From Trichoplax sp. H2 (taxonomy: Eukaryota > Placozoa > Uniplacotomia > Trichoplacea), in the NCBI GenBank assembly GCA_003344405.1, contig NOWV01000062.1:124001-188000 (forward strand): DNA of 64,000 nucleotides, written 5' to 3'. This document shows positions 25,553 to 40,380 of the stretch, piece by piece. The translations under genes were made by a program, and so were the position numbers. Position 1 is the stretch's first letter. Each line of letters begins with the position of its first letter. The notes under the pieces are model-generated. The model was given only the letters and a program-made list of their open reading frames with translations. It ran no database searches and was not told the DNA's origin.

Positions 25553-28335
25553 ATGGCTTCTGCAGCTTATGGAGGAGCACCTCCAGTTGCAGACAGTAGA
25601 ACACGTTCTGCGGCGATGAAAATGTTAAAGAAAGCCGAAATGAAATATAATGAAGGAGATTTCTATGAAGCTCATCAAATATATCGCATTGCATATGCAA
25701 GGTACCGTACACACAATTTCTGATATTGAATGTACATTCACAAGTATCCACAACTGCATTTTCGAATACGTGTAATGCTTTAATAGGTTTTGATTGGCAA
25801 TTAAAAACAGTCTCTCTCAATTTTACATCAACTTACAGCATTAGTACAGTAACTACCGGGTAAACTAGGTATTTAATAATTAGTTCGCCAGTACAATCAG
25901 TAGACCAAATCGATATGAAAGAGTTTATGCTACACGGTATAACGACTACACCTAACCAAACCATCGAAGAGAAGGGGAGATAAAGCTATTACTGCAATGT
26001 TCATAGTACTAGTTAAGTTTCTTTGATGCTTGGTTTTAGGAAGTGTTGACGTAAGTCAACTCTTAGAGCGTTCAGAGTGATAGCAATGGAGATTGAGTTT
26101 AATGTATTACAATAGTACAACATTCTTGTTCTCTAATCGTGCAAATTTATTTCATCTATCATACATTAATTATAGAATAGATGAATGGACAATTTTGAAT
26201 GTTTTTAACACTATGTCTTTTATTACTATATATTCGTTGATGTATGAAGATTTCGGGCTAAAGAATTATATAACGATGCAATGGAAGCTATTCGTCCTGC
26301 AATATTACTATTTACACGATGTAAATGCGTAAGTAGAACTTCAAACTAGATTAATATAAAGAGGAGTTTCCAAATTAATACCCTTAACTTATTACTAAGA
26401 TATTATCTAGGACTACAGTACAACTTGACAGTTAATACCTTTGTGATACCATTGATAAGAACTAATCACTTTCCATATTTATGCTTACAATATTTCACAA
26501 ATTATATTTCTAGCTGTTTAAACTTCAAAGTATGTATACTACATTTCAGTTATTTTGTTAATACCTTATGCGATTAGATGAGTAGCTATCTCGCTACTTT
26601 AAATTAGAAGATTGCATACAATAAAGGCATTTTATGATTGGTTTTACTAACTGTAAAATGTGCACATTAATAGATTGATCTAGCGAAGGACCTGGCTTTG
26701 CTGATTATCGAAACTTTAACGGATAGAAGGATTCCAGTGACCACGGCTATTCTAGGTTACATGCATGTTTTGATAGTATCACAAAGATGAAGTGTAAAAC
26801 TGCCCCATTGTGACTTAAAACTTTTAAATATTATGCCATGAGTTATTTTGATAGATTCAGTAAAGTAGTTTTTAAAATTATATTCTGTCAATAATTTATA
26901 ATCTAATACGGCGATTTATATATATATACTCGTATTACAGAAAATTTATCTTCAATCTGTGGCATGTTCGATTCAGATAGTGACGCTAGGGTTACTATCA
27001 TTGAAAAAGCAATTTTGTGAGTTTGTTATTAATATATGTAGATGACATCGAGTCATGGCATAGCAGACTCGAAATTTTTTTGCTTTTAGCTGATTTTAAT
27101 AGTATTATGTTTCATACATTGAAGGTATACAAAAGCGGTTGGGAACCCGGAACATGGCGACAATCGACTATATAAACTTCTAGCAGAAATGTATTGGAAA
27201 GGTTGACCTATAATGCAACAGTACTATATTATTAAATTTCTTGTCGACAAAAAATTATTTAATTTGATGTAATATCAATTGCCAGGTTCTTTATAATATC
27301 GAAAATTTTAGTTACAAATTCTGATTTAAATTAACCATTACGATTTACTTGAATCAATTTACATTAGAGAAAAATTTTGGCATGGCTATCAAATGTTTAA
27401 TGTATGGAAATGCTGAAACGCTTGCAGGAGCCTTAGTTGATTTATCTATAACGTTTGGGTACAACGATGAAGCAGATTTAATAATAACAAATTGCATTTT
27501 GCAGTAAGTTCTAGAAATTTTTCAATTTGGCTATATGTATTCTAAAAGCTAGTTGATTGTAGTTGTTTTTTAAACATTATGACCATATCTTATTCGTTAT
27601 CTGTATGTTGGCAAAACTAGACTGCTTTGTAGTAACAGAAAAAACATTGCCGCTGCAACTTTGCAACACTATGTTAAAACACATCCTCAATTATCTGGTT
27701 CTCGAGCCCCTTTACCTCTTATCAATTTCTTAAATTATGTAATTAGAGCAGTTGAAACGTATGTAAGGCTACTATTTTGTCGATTTAATCGGCGAGAGTA
27801 CCTGTCAAATTATTTGTTCTTCTGGAAATCTGAGTTGACCGTATTCTATGTCTTTTATCTGCTTTAGTGGCGACACAGCTTTCTACGAAACAGTCATTTC
27901 ACTTTACAGTTTATCTTTGTCTAGAGACGTAACTTTTTTTCAGGTACTATAATTTATAGTGATGGATAATTTTCATCAAAACTATAAGAATTTGCGGTCA
28001 CATAATTTAGTATGGTGAACGCTTTATCTAAGGTCTAAATTTCGTTTCTCTTGGTACAGTATCTCACGCAAATTGGAAAAGTATATTTTAAGAAGACTAT
28101 GTCTTTTAACACATTCATTGAGGACACGGATAAATCCTATATCGGTAAGATCCTTAAGTGAAATAGAGTTGGCGTATAGTTATTTTGATCGAGTTAAGAT
28201 AACTGTTCTTGTCATTTATCTCCTGTGCATACAGTTGAATCTTTGACAAGGTATTTAATGGAAAGAAAACAAGACAGTTCAAATAGCGATGATGTCGTAG
28301 AAGATGCCCGAAGCGTAAACGACTTGATGAATTGA
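25553..28335 (+). CDS. GET4: Golgi to ER traffic protein 4 homolog (GET4/TRC35)
   Basis: Ten exons: 25553-25701, 26250-26328, 26674-26755, 26941-27016, 27125-27201, 27368-27503, 27639-27758, 27868-27943, 28060-28144, 28235-28335. Phase is kept, giving 326 residues, the same length class as human GET4 (327). GET4 is an all-helical cytosolic scaffold that joins BAG6 and UBL4A in animals and hands tail-anchored membrane proteins to TRC40/GET3. Family landmarks seen are GDFYEAHQIYRIAYARF near the N-terminus, ENLSSICGMFD, NPEHGDNRLYKLLAEMYWK, the HYVKTHPQL segment and YLTQIGKVYF near the C-terminus. The start lies in AAAACATGG. Exon 3 ends at TCTAG|GTTACA and joins so as to give AILENLSS as in the family. 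A weak ATTAAA is at 28372-28377. Confidence 0.95.
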
Positions 28336-30640
28336 TCTTATAAAAAAATAGGGAAACGGTCTATAATATTCATTAAATGACGTCTGATTTTGATTCCGTG
28401 GCTACATTCAGGTCATAATCTTCTTATTGAATATACGGTAATAACAGTTACGAAATAATGGCTACTACTATCACTGATTGGTAATGTATCCATCATAAAT
28501 ATCTGACTGTTTGATTAGATAAAGATTGCCTTTTACGATTGATTGGCCTGACACATACAATTAACTTCCAATTTAGCTTATAAGCTGAATATGAAACGCA
28601 ATGATATATTATGAATTTAATTTGAATCAGTAGTAGCATAAAATGATACCTAATCCATGTTAGTTTTGGAAGTGCATAATTTATCAAGATACAGTATATA
28701 TAGAATGCCCGGGCCCTTACTTGGACCGTGACATATATGCCATATATATACTTTCGACAGTCTCCTGATGTATTATATCGACACTATATTGATGGTGATA
28801 CGTAGATCTTGTTTATTGCTAATTTTGTGAAATTATTTTGAATGTTGACTATCACCAATAAAGTTCGTCTATTGCATCTGTGCGTAGATTACGACTATGC
28901 TATAATTATTCTGTGCAAATTTGATTCTATGATCGCGTCCTATTTACTGTTAGTCAATGCTGTCTCGAATAGTATTAACTTTCTACGCAAGAGACATAGG
29001 CCAAGAGTTTATATTGAAAATCGATTTTGATCCAAAGAATCATGTGATGATCACGATAGAATCGATCATAGTGTGCTCTTCGATACAGAGTACAGTTTCA
29101 GTCCCTTTACCTTTGTTCCACTTTATATGACGGGAAAGCGGTAGGTCATATGACTGCCACTGCTAGTACAGTACAGCGGGATTAACTTCGGTGGCACTAA
29201 GGAAAATAAACTGTGTAGGCTAAATCAAGCCCAAAGTAGATAAAATCTTATATGTAGACGTAGCTCAATAACTCATGCTCCTGCCTGTACAGATAGATCT
29301 TGAACAAGAGTGTTGACAAATTGCAACTTTCAATTTTCGACGCCATCTTGCCATCGAAGTTAATCGTTATAGCACAGTGTACAGTGTACAGTGTACAGTA
29401 CACTAAGGTTATTACTGTACTAAAAAAGAATGACGTCATAATCCAAGGCCTGTTGTGTGTCAGTAACATTTATAAATTGAAAGTGAGCCGTGGCAAAGTC
29501 ATTCGTTACTGTGATCGTACAGTGTACAGGTGACGTGCGTAAGGCGTTTGTAACAACGGTAGCTTCAGTCGAGCAGCTCGATTGCAACACCTTAGCTGCT
29601 ACTCGTAGTAGAACGATAGCATCGAGCTCATTTACTGCCAATCCATTAGCAGTCCATTGCTGTGGACAACTTGCCAGTATCAGCTAGGCATCCTCTTTTG
29701 CCTCTAGACGTAAGTAATCTATTCACATCAGACGATAGATCGTAGAAACTTGAAGGATCGTGCCATGATTAGCGCAAGGTTCGATCCTCGATGAGGAATA
29801 GTAGCTGATCGGTTGCAAAACCTGGTGCTATGGAGGATATCATGCATGTAGATAAGAGTAAATAACGATCGTAATGTCTTGGTTAAAGTGGATAATGTTC
29901 GTGTCTTTCAATTTCCAATTAGGGCTTGTAGACGATTAACACTTCATTAAAGGGCGACTTTGTAAATAAAGAACAAGGTCTGTTGTCGTAACTGGATTAC
30001 AATTGAACAATCTCCTTGTTATTGCAGGTAAGCACCGCTTTGCAATATTGTCTAATAACGATTATACCAGCTCAGTTGCATCATCGACAAGTAAAAGTAT
30101 TACAAGCAGGTAAATGTTTCATCAAGTAAAGATGAGGTCTAGAAGATAACCTGGTTTTATCAATCACTTTGTTAACTTTTCCATGACAGTTACTGTAGTC
30201 ATGCCAAAACGAATCCAAACTGTCCTATATAAACAAGCTTGAGCAAGATAGGAGATAATAGAATAATGATAAAAGATCTGCTAACTTTTATTATCTACTT
30301 ATGTATATTATCTATATATATGTCAATGAATGTGTACTGTACAGTGCAGCATACTAAAATCTTGAACAGTTACAATAATAAATGAAATAAAAGTGTTAGT
30401 ATGACAGTATCGATGTTTACTAACACATGCAAATTTTGCTACTGGTCTCCATTCGGATAGGATTCTAGTTTGGACTCTTTCTTCTCCACTTCACACAGTC
30501 ACAGACATAGTAATTGGACGTTTGCAGCAAGTCAAATCATCTTGTAAACGGACCTATAGAAGAAGACACAATTTACTAAGTTTGTCAAGTTCATGAACCT
30601 TATACAGTAGATAGAGTAAATTAAAAATACCGAAATTGCA
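28336..30640. other. Intergenic region between GET4 and the ABCA gene
   Basis: No complete gene seen. TACAGTGTACAGTGTACAG-type palindromes occur at about 29375-29402 and 29515-29530. A less AT-rich block at 29480-29709 has open frames on both strands and ends in a consensus donor. Downstream are further donor- and acceptor-like sites but no coding exon. Confidence 0.5.
29480..29709 (+). other. Possible non-coding 5' exon of the ABCA gene
   Basis: This segment is noticeably richer in G and C than its surroundings and ends in GACGTAAGTAAT, a near-perfect splice donor at 29710. It lies about 0.9 kb before the ABCA start codon. A 65-codon frame (29490-29687) ends before the donor and has no motif, so a 5' untranslated exon is more likely than coding. 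This is inference only. Confidence 0.2.
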
Positions 30641-33600
30641 ATGTGGGTGACACTAAGACAGACAAAATGTCTCATGTACAAAAATTTTCTGATAAAGAAA
30701 AGAGACAAAAAACAATTTCTGCAAGAGCTATTTTATCCTATTTACATGGTTGGTATACTGGCTATGATTCGGGCGTTAGTTAGACCGCAACAATATCCCG
30801 AAATTAAAAATTTTCCTCAACTACCATTGGATAATATTACCACAAATATCAATCAAAGTTATCTCCTACTCTATTCTCCTAATAACAATGCTGATATCGA
30901 TAAAATTATCCAGCAAGTGAGTCAAATGCTAGATCTAGAAAATCCACCCGTAGGCTTTGTTAATTCATCGGATATCGAGCAATACTACAGAATTGGTACC
31001 AACAGTCGAAGTATTTTGGGTGCAGTCATTTTCAACTCGTACAAATCGAATAATGTCTCTTATACTATTCGAATGCCTGACTCGGCTATTCCGTCTACTA
31101 CGCACACTACAGCTACCGGCGGTATTACAGGTAATCACCATCGCTTGATCAACTTATAAGTAATATATGTACAATATATTATACAGTATAATTTATAATG
31201 AGCAATTAGGTAATAGATACGGTACTGTTGCTACCAATGATTTTATTTAAGCTTTACAGTATTTTGCTGAATGTATATTGAAAGGTTATGGCTTCTTTTA
31301 CAATAAATAGAACAGCTATGTAGGATTGGCCTTAACCGAGGCGCAAAAACGCTTATTTGTATTTCAGTGATTAAATTGCCTAATACTAGTGAATTCGAAA
31401 TTTTCTCATTATCTTACTTCTTACTTACATACTATACTAACTGATATATTAGCTCACAATATGGCATAGTATAATATACAATAATATACAATTATACATA
31501 CAGTAGTATTTTGCCTATCTATAGTAACATTGCATATAGCTATAACTCAAAAAATCTAAGAGTCTTTAATAAATCAACTATGGATTAATTTTATTTTTAA
31601 AATGTATGCATATTAGAATGATTTCGGTATATATCTTAATTAAAATTATTAACTGAAGGAAAATCTTTGATCTTTCATTACGTTAGTGCACACAAAATCT
31701 CATGTGCTCTGAATATTTATACCAGTCTAGGCAAAACTAAGATAAGATAACAAACATTAAAGTTTTAATAAACTTACAAATTGCACTTTTTAAATACGTA
31801 TGCTAGGTTCATGTCGCAATAATCTTACCACTTATCTTCCTGCTATACGATGTCCTGCAAATACTTATCTATCATCCGGTTTCGCTACTATGCAAAATTT
31901 GATCGATTGGTCTATCACGCAAGTAAGTATATCGAGACTACGAAGCGAATTTCTACTTAATAACAATACGTTTATAATACAATTAATGATTAGTATTAGC
32001 AAAAGGCATTGATGATTGTAAGAACAAGGTGAATCTAAAAGATAATTTATTCCTTATCCCTTATGGAATTGAACTCTTCGCATTTCTGATTCCGTATACA
32101 GTTGCAAAAATTGCACCATTTTCCATCTACTGCAATGTCTAATAGTCAAGTATTGTAGCTTTACATCATTATCAGTTTAAAATATTTTATACACTTGAGA
32201 CTAATGACATACTATACAGCAATATGTGCATTCTTATTACATACATTTACTCCATTGTGGCTTAAAATCTTAATTAATTTACTCATCTTTTTAATGTATA
32301 TATTTTTGCAGTCTATAAGTCAATTTAATTTGTATTATATTTGAAGTTGATACAATGGCCTCTTATATCTTAATTTATTGTTATTTTATGAGTAACTAAT
32401 GCTCTTTATATTAGCTGCTACAGAGATTTTAATCTTTAATTTTCTAATATACATTTACAATATAAAACATACCGCGTACAAGCGCAATAATTTATCTATC
32501 GATAAAATAATTAATCTTGATTATTGTTTCGACAAAACTTTAGGTCAAAGCTGGTTTATCTGATAGCCTGCCTAAATCAGAATTCTTCTTTCAATTAATG
32601 CCAAAAGGAGCATTTAGTGGCGGAGTCAGCTTTCTTCAAGTTTTCGTGTCAATCTATTTCGTTATGGCTTATGCGCCATTTGTCAATTTCTTACTGGTTG
32701 GCCTTGTAACAGAAAAAGAGAAAAAAATCAAGGAAGGCATGAAAATGATGGGGTTACGAACCTCAGCATTTTGGCTATCTTGGTTCCTAACGTACACTCT
32801 GACGATATTAATTTCTACCATTGTTGTTACCATCATTGCAGTGGTAGCCTCTCTCTATAGAGCTAGTAATCCATTCATCATATTTCTCCTTCTGTTTCTT
32901 TATGGATTATCGATTGTTACATTCTCTTTTATGCTAACACCATTTTTCAATAAAGCTACCGTTGCTGGCGCTGTTGGTTCATTATCTACGGTAGCTTTCA
33001 CTGCATTATATTTTCCGGTTACATTGCTGCCAACCCCACCATTTGCTAAATGGATTCTATCTTTGTTATCACCAGTTGCTTTAGCCTTAAGCTTAAGTCA
33101 GGTGCTTGTAGTTCGATTTTAATCTTCTAAATAAAGCTTAATTACTTAGTTCAGAATTTAAAACAATTTATTTACTTTTATAACTTCTCTTAGTTTAAAT
33201 TGCACAATATTCATCTACTTCATAGGCTACTGCATTAGAGACAACTACAGGGGCCCAATTTAGTACTTTGGGCGTTGGAGAATTTCCGATTGGTGGAGGC
33301 ATTCTAATGCTAATTTTTGACACAGTTCTATACCTATTTCTCGCAATCTACTTTGATTCGATATTGCCAAAGGAATATGGCCAACAATATCATCCTCTAT
33401 TTTGCTTTTTCCCTTCATTTTGGCTTGGAAAAAGTTCTAATTCTGAAGGAACTTTTACCATTCCTGAAAATACGAATGTACAAGTAGATGTGGAAGATAT
33501 ATCCGCAGATTTTCAAGGAAAAGAAGCCATTAGGTATTCCAGTCAGATAAAGATGTTTACTTGTGGAGTAGCTTAGCCTCACAAAACATGACTAATAATA

Positions 33601-36600
33601 ATATTTAATACTTATTTTTTGTCGTTTACTGGGCTTTATAGGATCGCAGGCATTACCAAATCATTTACCGATACTTCATCGAAAGAAAAAAAAGAAGTTA
33701 TAGCTGTAGATAGTAAGTTAATTTGTTTAGAATACAGTTAACATTTTAAAATCCGAAGTAAATTTAAATATTAGCTATATCAATTTTTTCTATTAGATTT
33801 CTGCTTTGATGTATACGAGGGTCAAATCACAGCTCTTTTGGGACATAATGGTGCTGGAAAGACTACTCTAATTGCTACATTGACTGGTCTTTTACCTACT
33901 ACCAAGGGAACTGCATATATATATAATTATGACATAAACAAACCTGAAGAGATGACTAAGATCAGGGAGATTACCGGTTGGTATTTCCAGTTATAATTAA
34001 TATATTGTTTTATTTATTTATTATGCTAGCTTATTCGTTGATATAGCTACTGTAAAATGCGTTGTTTGCCATTGTATGCTAGAATATCCTAAAAAATATT
34101 TTACTAGCTTAATCTATCATGTAAGATTTTCGACCTAATAGGTATCTAACGTAGCATTGAAACATTGATAATGTGGTACTCAATCAGTACTTTAATTCTT
34201 TTGTAGGTGTATGTCCTCAACACGATATCCTATTTGACTCTCTCTCGGCTAGGGAGCATCTGGTAGTATTTGCTACCATAAAGGGTATACCAAATGATCA
34301 AATCAATGCTGCTGTTGATAAAACCTTAGAAGACATCACGTTAATGGACAAGGCATCTACAAGAGCTTCTGATCTAAGCGGAGGTCAAAAACGAAAATTA
34401 TCAGTAGGAATTGCAATTATTGGTGATCCAAAGGTACCTTCTACTTAAGAATCTTGATCTGATAAATTACAGTATAAAAACAATGCAATAAATACTTACA
34501 TAGTAATTTGGGCTTTTGCTCTAACTTTGTTTTCTTTCCGAAGGTTATATATTTAGATGAACCAACAAGTGGAATGGATCCTTTATCAAGGCGACAAATT
34601 TGGTCGCTTCTACAGAGCCGACGAGAAGGAAATGTAACATTGTTGACTACTCACTTCATGGATGAAGCCGATATTCTTGCAGGTTACTGATGATGGTTCC
34701 TCTTGTAACATTTATCTCATGTTGAAAGTGTATAAAAATACGCGTATAAGTATAACTACAGAATTTACCAATATTTACTATTGACCCTTTTCAGATCGCA
34801 AAGCAGTCGTTTCACATGGCAAACTACGATGTGCTGGATCTTCTCTTTATCTCAAGAATCGTTTTGGAATCGGCTATCATTTAGGTATGGTTACTACGGC
34901 CGATTGTAATATAGATAAAGTGACAGAGTTGGTCCATGAGCATATACCGAAAGCCTTATTACAGAGATATCATGCTAGCGAGTTATCTTATCTTTTACCG
35001 TTATCTGATGTTTCAAGATTTCCAGGTTAGCTAATGATCACCGTTAAGATCTGCTCTGTGTACAGCACAGATAACATGGTACCCTAGAATCATAATATAT
35101 AATAAGATCATGATATAAGTTACACCTTCGCAGTACGACATCACAATGCAGACCATTTAAGTGCGACAAACGATTTCAACAATTTAAATTTTTATTGATA
35201 TATATAGACCTCTTTTCCCATTTGGAAAGTCCAGCTCATGATGAATTAGGCAGAACTCGTGCTGAAACCTGTGGTGTCTCAAGCTATGGAATATCTATGA
35301 CCACGCTAGAAGAAGTTTTCTTGAGACTTAAAGATGATGATGTACCAAACGATTTAAGTTCAATGGCAAAATCGCCGTTGGAAACCAATAAAGATAATAC
35401 GGATGGGCAAAGACCTAATGAAAGCATGTTTGACTTTAGAAACACTCGGCGTTTATCAATGAAAGAATTAATTCGACAACAATTCTTGGCATTACTAAGG
35501 ATTCGATTCCTCGTTAACCGACGCGATCCATTAACTATCATATTTCGTGTAGTTTTACCGCCCGTGTTTGTAATTGTGGGACTAATATTCGCTAACAACA
35601 TTGGAGGTAACACAATTGCACAGCGTGATCCTCCTACCTTACAACTTTCGTCGCAGCTTTACCTCAATGAGTCTAATATATCGCCTTCCAAGAATATATT
35701 TGCCGACTTGCTCATTAGAAATTCAACCTCTAGACCAATTAATACCTTTATCAATGATGTAGAAAAAATGAAACTTTATTACCAAATGAGTAATTTGTCA
35801 GCTGATTACTTACTAGATAACTATCCGCATACAATTGGTTATGATATCATGGCTTTCCAGAATATGTCAACAGTAAGCAATATTGCCTAACAAGCAGTAG
35901 TCATCTTTAATATAAATGATATTACATCACTGAAAGGGTGATTATACTATTTAAGCATTTTTATGTTTCTTTCTTAGGGAATAGCTTCCACATTAAATGT
36001 CCTTTATAACGATACGGCCGTACATAGTATTCCTGTTGCTATTAATCTTATCAACCAGATAAGGTTTGACAACGAAATGAAACGACGTAAAGGTGTTAGT
36101 GGCAGTATCATTCATGTTTCTAGTAAACCTTTTCCACAAACCACAGCAGCCAGCAACTTTAACGGTGCTGCTTTTAGTGCACCTATTTTCATTGGATTAG
36201 CATTAAATGTCATTCCCGCAGGATTCGCTATAGAAGTTACCAGAGATAGGAAGGTATGCAGAAATCATATTATTGACATAAATTCTTATATTTATAATTT
36301 TGCGATCAAATGAGTAATCCTGACAGCCTTACGAATGTAACTTTTATGCAATATGTCCCATATCATATCAGGATCGAATTCGTCAATTGTTGAGAGCATC
36401 TGGTGTAACGAGCTCCACCTATTGGCTATCACTATTTACATGTGATTTTATCTCGTACCTCTTTCCGGTACTTTTGATGCTCATCATTATTCCTATCATG
36501 CATGTAGCCGCTTTTGTAGTTCCAGCTGCTATGGGAGTCCTATTTATGGCATCATTAACTTACATGCAATCCAATATCCTGCTGGCTTATGTTGCTTCTT

Positions 36601-39549
36601 TCTTATTTTCGTCGGTTGAGACATGTCAATCAGTTTTGCCTCCCGTATTAAATTTAGTGCGTATGCAGTAATTTAACTTTATTGCTTTATGTCATGAAAT
36701 TCGTAAGGTTATTTACAAATGCTTTATTTATTTTCAATAGCTACTTTTATTACCGACTATTGGTGTCTCATTACTAGATATGCTTGGGCAAGCAAATGCC
36801 GCTTTAATATTGCACTTTGTCATGCTAGCAATAAACCCTACATACCCCATCGGAGGAGCAGTATATTTTATTGGCCAGGTATTTTTCGCATTGATAGTAG
36901 CTACGTCGTTCTATTTATTTAATTATTGTAGCTACTTAATATTTTTAGATCTAGTAAAATGAATAGTTTATATTTACGTAAAATATACGTTGTAAATTGT
37001 GTATCAGTATTCACCTTCCAGTACTGAATTTATTCGTTTATCGTATCAAGCTATATATTAGGCACATTATAGTTCATCCTAAAGAAACAATTCCGCCAAG
37101 TGCCTACTTTAGTCCGTCAAGTCCAATCCCATACTGCATTCTATTGGTAAAGCAGCTGTGAATAATAACTATTGCCGTAAGCGATTAAAAATACGTATGT
37201 CTTAAAATTAACATCGTCCTCATATCGTCTCTTTTAGCCTATCATCCACGGTGCTTTCCTATTCTATTTGTTACGCTATCTCGATTACAGGAATACTGGA
37301 ACATATGATGGTCGTGGACTGTTCGGGTAAAAAATTATTGATTGATATTTTTATTACACCCATATTGCTGTTTGATATAATTCAAGTTTTAATTTCAAAA
37401 AACGACTTTACAGCATTGGTGGTTCACCAACTCAACGTCCAGCATCTGGTTCGACAACCAGTGAAACGGCGGGATTGATTGGATCTGCGGCATCTATGTC
37501 TGAGGATGATGACGTTAGAGCTGAATATGATAGAATTTCAAAAGCGACAACATCAACCGATGTTCTTAAAGTGCAACGCCTTCGTAAAGAATTTTTGAAG
37601 CGTCCTGATGTTAGTGAAAAGAGCCAGCTATGTTGCGGTTCAAAGCCTGATAAGATAGTAAGCAAACGATTTGATAGCCAATGTAATAACATAATTTAGC
37701 CTATTTGACTGTGGTTTGCATTAATTGCATATTGTTTACTGGCATTATATCTTATGAGAAAAAGTAACATGCATCAGTAACTATACCTGTGTGCACTTAT
37801 TTCATTTGATTTACTTATTTAAGAAGCCATTTGTATGAAATTCACTTACAGTAATATTTGTTATTTATGAAATCAGGCAGCTGTAGAAGATTTGTATTTT
37901 GGTATCGAACATGGTGAAGTGTTCGGACTATTAGGCCCTAATGGAGCTGGTAAAACGACAACGTTGAATATCATTACCGGAGATATGGCTGCAACGAGAG
38001 GCGATGTATGTAAAAAATATAATTAAGTCCCTTTACGATTCTTTAGCTTATATTTACGGTCGTTTATTGAAAAATTGAATGGAACCGAAAGCTCTGGAGT
38101 AACGAGATTTTTCTTATTTAGGTTTCCATTGCCGGCTACAATTTAAGTAAAGATATAACTCAAGCGTTAAGGAGTTTAGGTTTTTGTCCTCAACATGATG
38201 CATTATGGGAGCGCATTACTCTATCCGAACATCTTCATACTTACGCGGCCATTAAAGGTGTTCCAGCCGATATGATTACTGAGGCTGTCAACAGGTATAC
38301 AATCATATCGTACATGTAGATATGCATAGAATGCAGTGTTAACAATAAAGCAAAAAACGATTGCGTCCTAATTTAGTTACTGATCACTTTTTAGGTTTAT
38401 TACTGGAATGGAAATTCAGGAACATGCTGAAAAATTTGCCAAAAAACTCTCTGGAGGAACCAAAAGAAAAGTAAAATGCTCTAGAATAAGTTACTATGTT
38501 AAAAAATAAGCAGAAAAAAGTAGTATCTATCGACCAAATTTTTAATATTCAATACGTTAACTGTGATTAAAACTTAGTTGAGTTTCGGAATGAGTATTAT
38601 TGGATGCCCGAGATTATTGTTAATGGATGAACCTTCTACTGGAATGGACCCCGGTGCAAAACGATTCTTGTGGTAAACTGAACAGTCAGTAAATACTTAT
38701 ACAGTAAGCTAATTTAGCACTAATCTCTTGCTATTCATGTTCTTACAATTTTATTGGTCAGGAATTCTATTACCGCAAGTATTACCGATGAAACTGGAGC
38801 GGTAATTACTACGCATTCAATGGAGGAAGCTGATGCGCTATGCTCAAGAGTTGGCATAATGGTTCGTGGCCAGCTACGGTAAGAATTTTGCTTTGGATTT
38901 TATAGAAAATACAGCAGTACCGTAGATGCTTTCGGAATTGTAAGGTATTTTAATATAATTCAATCTTAATGCCGTATAAACAGTTGCTTGGGATCAACGC
39001 AACACTTAAAGAGTAAATATGGTGGAGGTTATCACCTGGAAGTTAAATTCTCCCCAGATAATATGGGAATAAATACCAATGGAGATCCATTACAGAGTGT
39101 TCACGAATTTGTTAAGAATACATTCCCTGCTGCTACGGAAGTAGAACATTTTGGCCGTCGTATTATCTACAAGATTCCATCGTCTGACGTCAAATCATTA
39201 GCAAGATCTTTTGCTTGTTTAGAAGAAAGTCAGTGAATTATGCTATTATTTCTTTGTGCTGTTATGACCAAAGCATTAAATGAGATTTAATGATTTAAAA
39301 CGAAATCGATATTTTAGGTAAAGCAAAGATCGGAATTGTGGAGTATAGTTTTAGCCAATCAACCCTAGAGCAAGTAAGACCACTACTGTAAACTATGGAA
39401 TTATAGATTTATGTTTGAATTTTATCATAAATGCTTTATTTCTATTATTGTAGGTGTTCTTAGAATTTGCTAAAAAACAAGATAAAGAAACTGACACAGA
39501 AGATTCTTCATCATCTACATCTATAGCTACTGGTCCTATGTTGGTTTAA
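30641..39549 (+). CDS. ABC transporter, subfamily A (ABCA3-like full transporter)
   Basis: Twenty-four exons: 30641-31130, 31807-31922, 32544-33101, 33226-33533, 33642-33712, 33797-33976, 34207-34433, 34544-34682, 34795-35025, 35208-35872, 35978-36253, 36372-36656, 36741-36878, 37051-37146, 37238-37326, 37414-37657, 37877-38005, 38122-38294, 38395-38470, 38578-38672, 38762-38878, 38984-39228, 39318-39373, 39454-39549. All phases agree, giving 1699 residues, the length of ABCA3-type proteins. Half 1: one helix, luminal loop, then [15 protein letters not shown] and five helices; NBD1 has [37 protein letters not shown] and TTHFMDEAD. Half 2: REQ-like [11 protein letters not shown], helices; NBD2 has [38 protein letters not shown] and TTHSMEEAD. 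It ends with [11 protein letters not shown] and a Ser-rich tail. Both ATP sites look catalytically complete. Such proteins move phospholipids or sterols across membranes; the substrate cannot be told here. A candidate AATAAA is at 39922-39927. Confidence 0.95.
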
Positions 39550-39921
39550 TGATGTTGACACAATACTGTATATTATTGTATTGCATTAGTATTTAACACT
39601 ACTGCAAATATGGCTAGGAATTCCTTCTTGAAACCAAATTTCACATTGTTATTAAAGCCTCATAGTAAATACCTATAATAGATTGTTATTATCTGCAACT
39701 TCATCTGAATGTCACGTTTGTAGCAATGAAATAATTCATCCTAAAATCAGTTAAGAGAATTTACGAAAAAAGATAAATAATTTTATGCTCTCTTTGCATC
39801 CATTAATTACTATATAGATGGTTTATGATGAGACTTTACACTTGATGTATGAACTAATATTTCAAATTTGTTATTTGTACGACTTTTGCAGCAAAAAAGT
39901 AAAATTTATTCACTTTTTGTT

Positions 39922-39927
39922 AATAAA
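39922..39927 (+). promoter_or_regulatory. Candidate polyadenylation signal of the ABCA gene
   Basis: AATAAA about 370 bases after the stop codon, in AT-rich DNA. Other signals cannot be excluded. Confidence 0.35.
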
Positions 39928-40309
39928 GACTATAAAGATCCTAAAAGATCATGGCAGCTATTACTTATACTATTACTGAAATGAATAATTATGTTAACTT
40001 ATAAAGCCAATGCACTAAATATTTTGTAAACAAATAATACTAAAGACGTAATACAATCGCTTTTCTATAGTGCATAGTAACTTTAGCCGGATATTATGCA
40101 TATTAGCCGGTTACTATGCATACTAACCAAATTCGGGTTTTAGCCGTGATATATACTGGTAAACATCGGTATCTATATCAAGGTGGATATTTTAGGCGAT
40201 TAGTAAACTGTGCTGTTGTCTGTACAGTATAAAGATGTAATAACAGTTAGATTTCCGTTAAGAGCCCGCTGAGAGCTTATGAGTTGATCTCTATCACGGG
40301 GTACTGTGC

Positions 40310-40380
40310 AGTTATTGAAAATGACACTGCTGGATATCAATGAGATGTTATTTCTTGTTATTTTAGTAACAACTTGTAAT
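40310..40380 (+). repeat. Short dispersed repeat, copy 1
   Basis: Shares CAGTTATTG, ACACT(G/A)CTGGATAT and GAGATGTTATTTCTTGTTA, in that order, with about 45565-45640. The core also occurs inverted at about 46530-46565. Confidence 0.55.

Noticed and set aside
29770-29800. tRNA-like B box (GGTTCGATCC)
   Set aside because: The flanking bases do not form a T-arm stem, and no A box or acceptor-stem pairing is visible at the right distance.
37073-37146. Alternative reading of ABCA exon 14 starting at 37073
   Set aside because: It does not fit the phase of the next exon; starting at 37051 keeps phase at both ends and matches the hydrophilic linker before the next helix.
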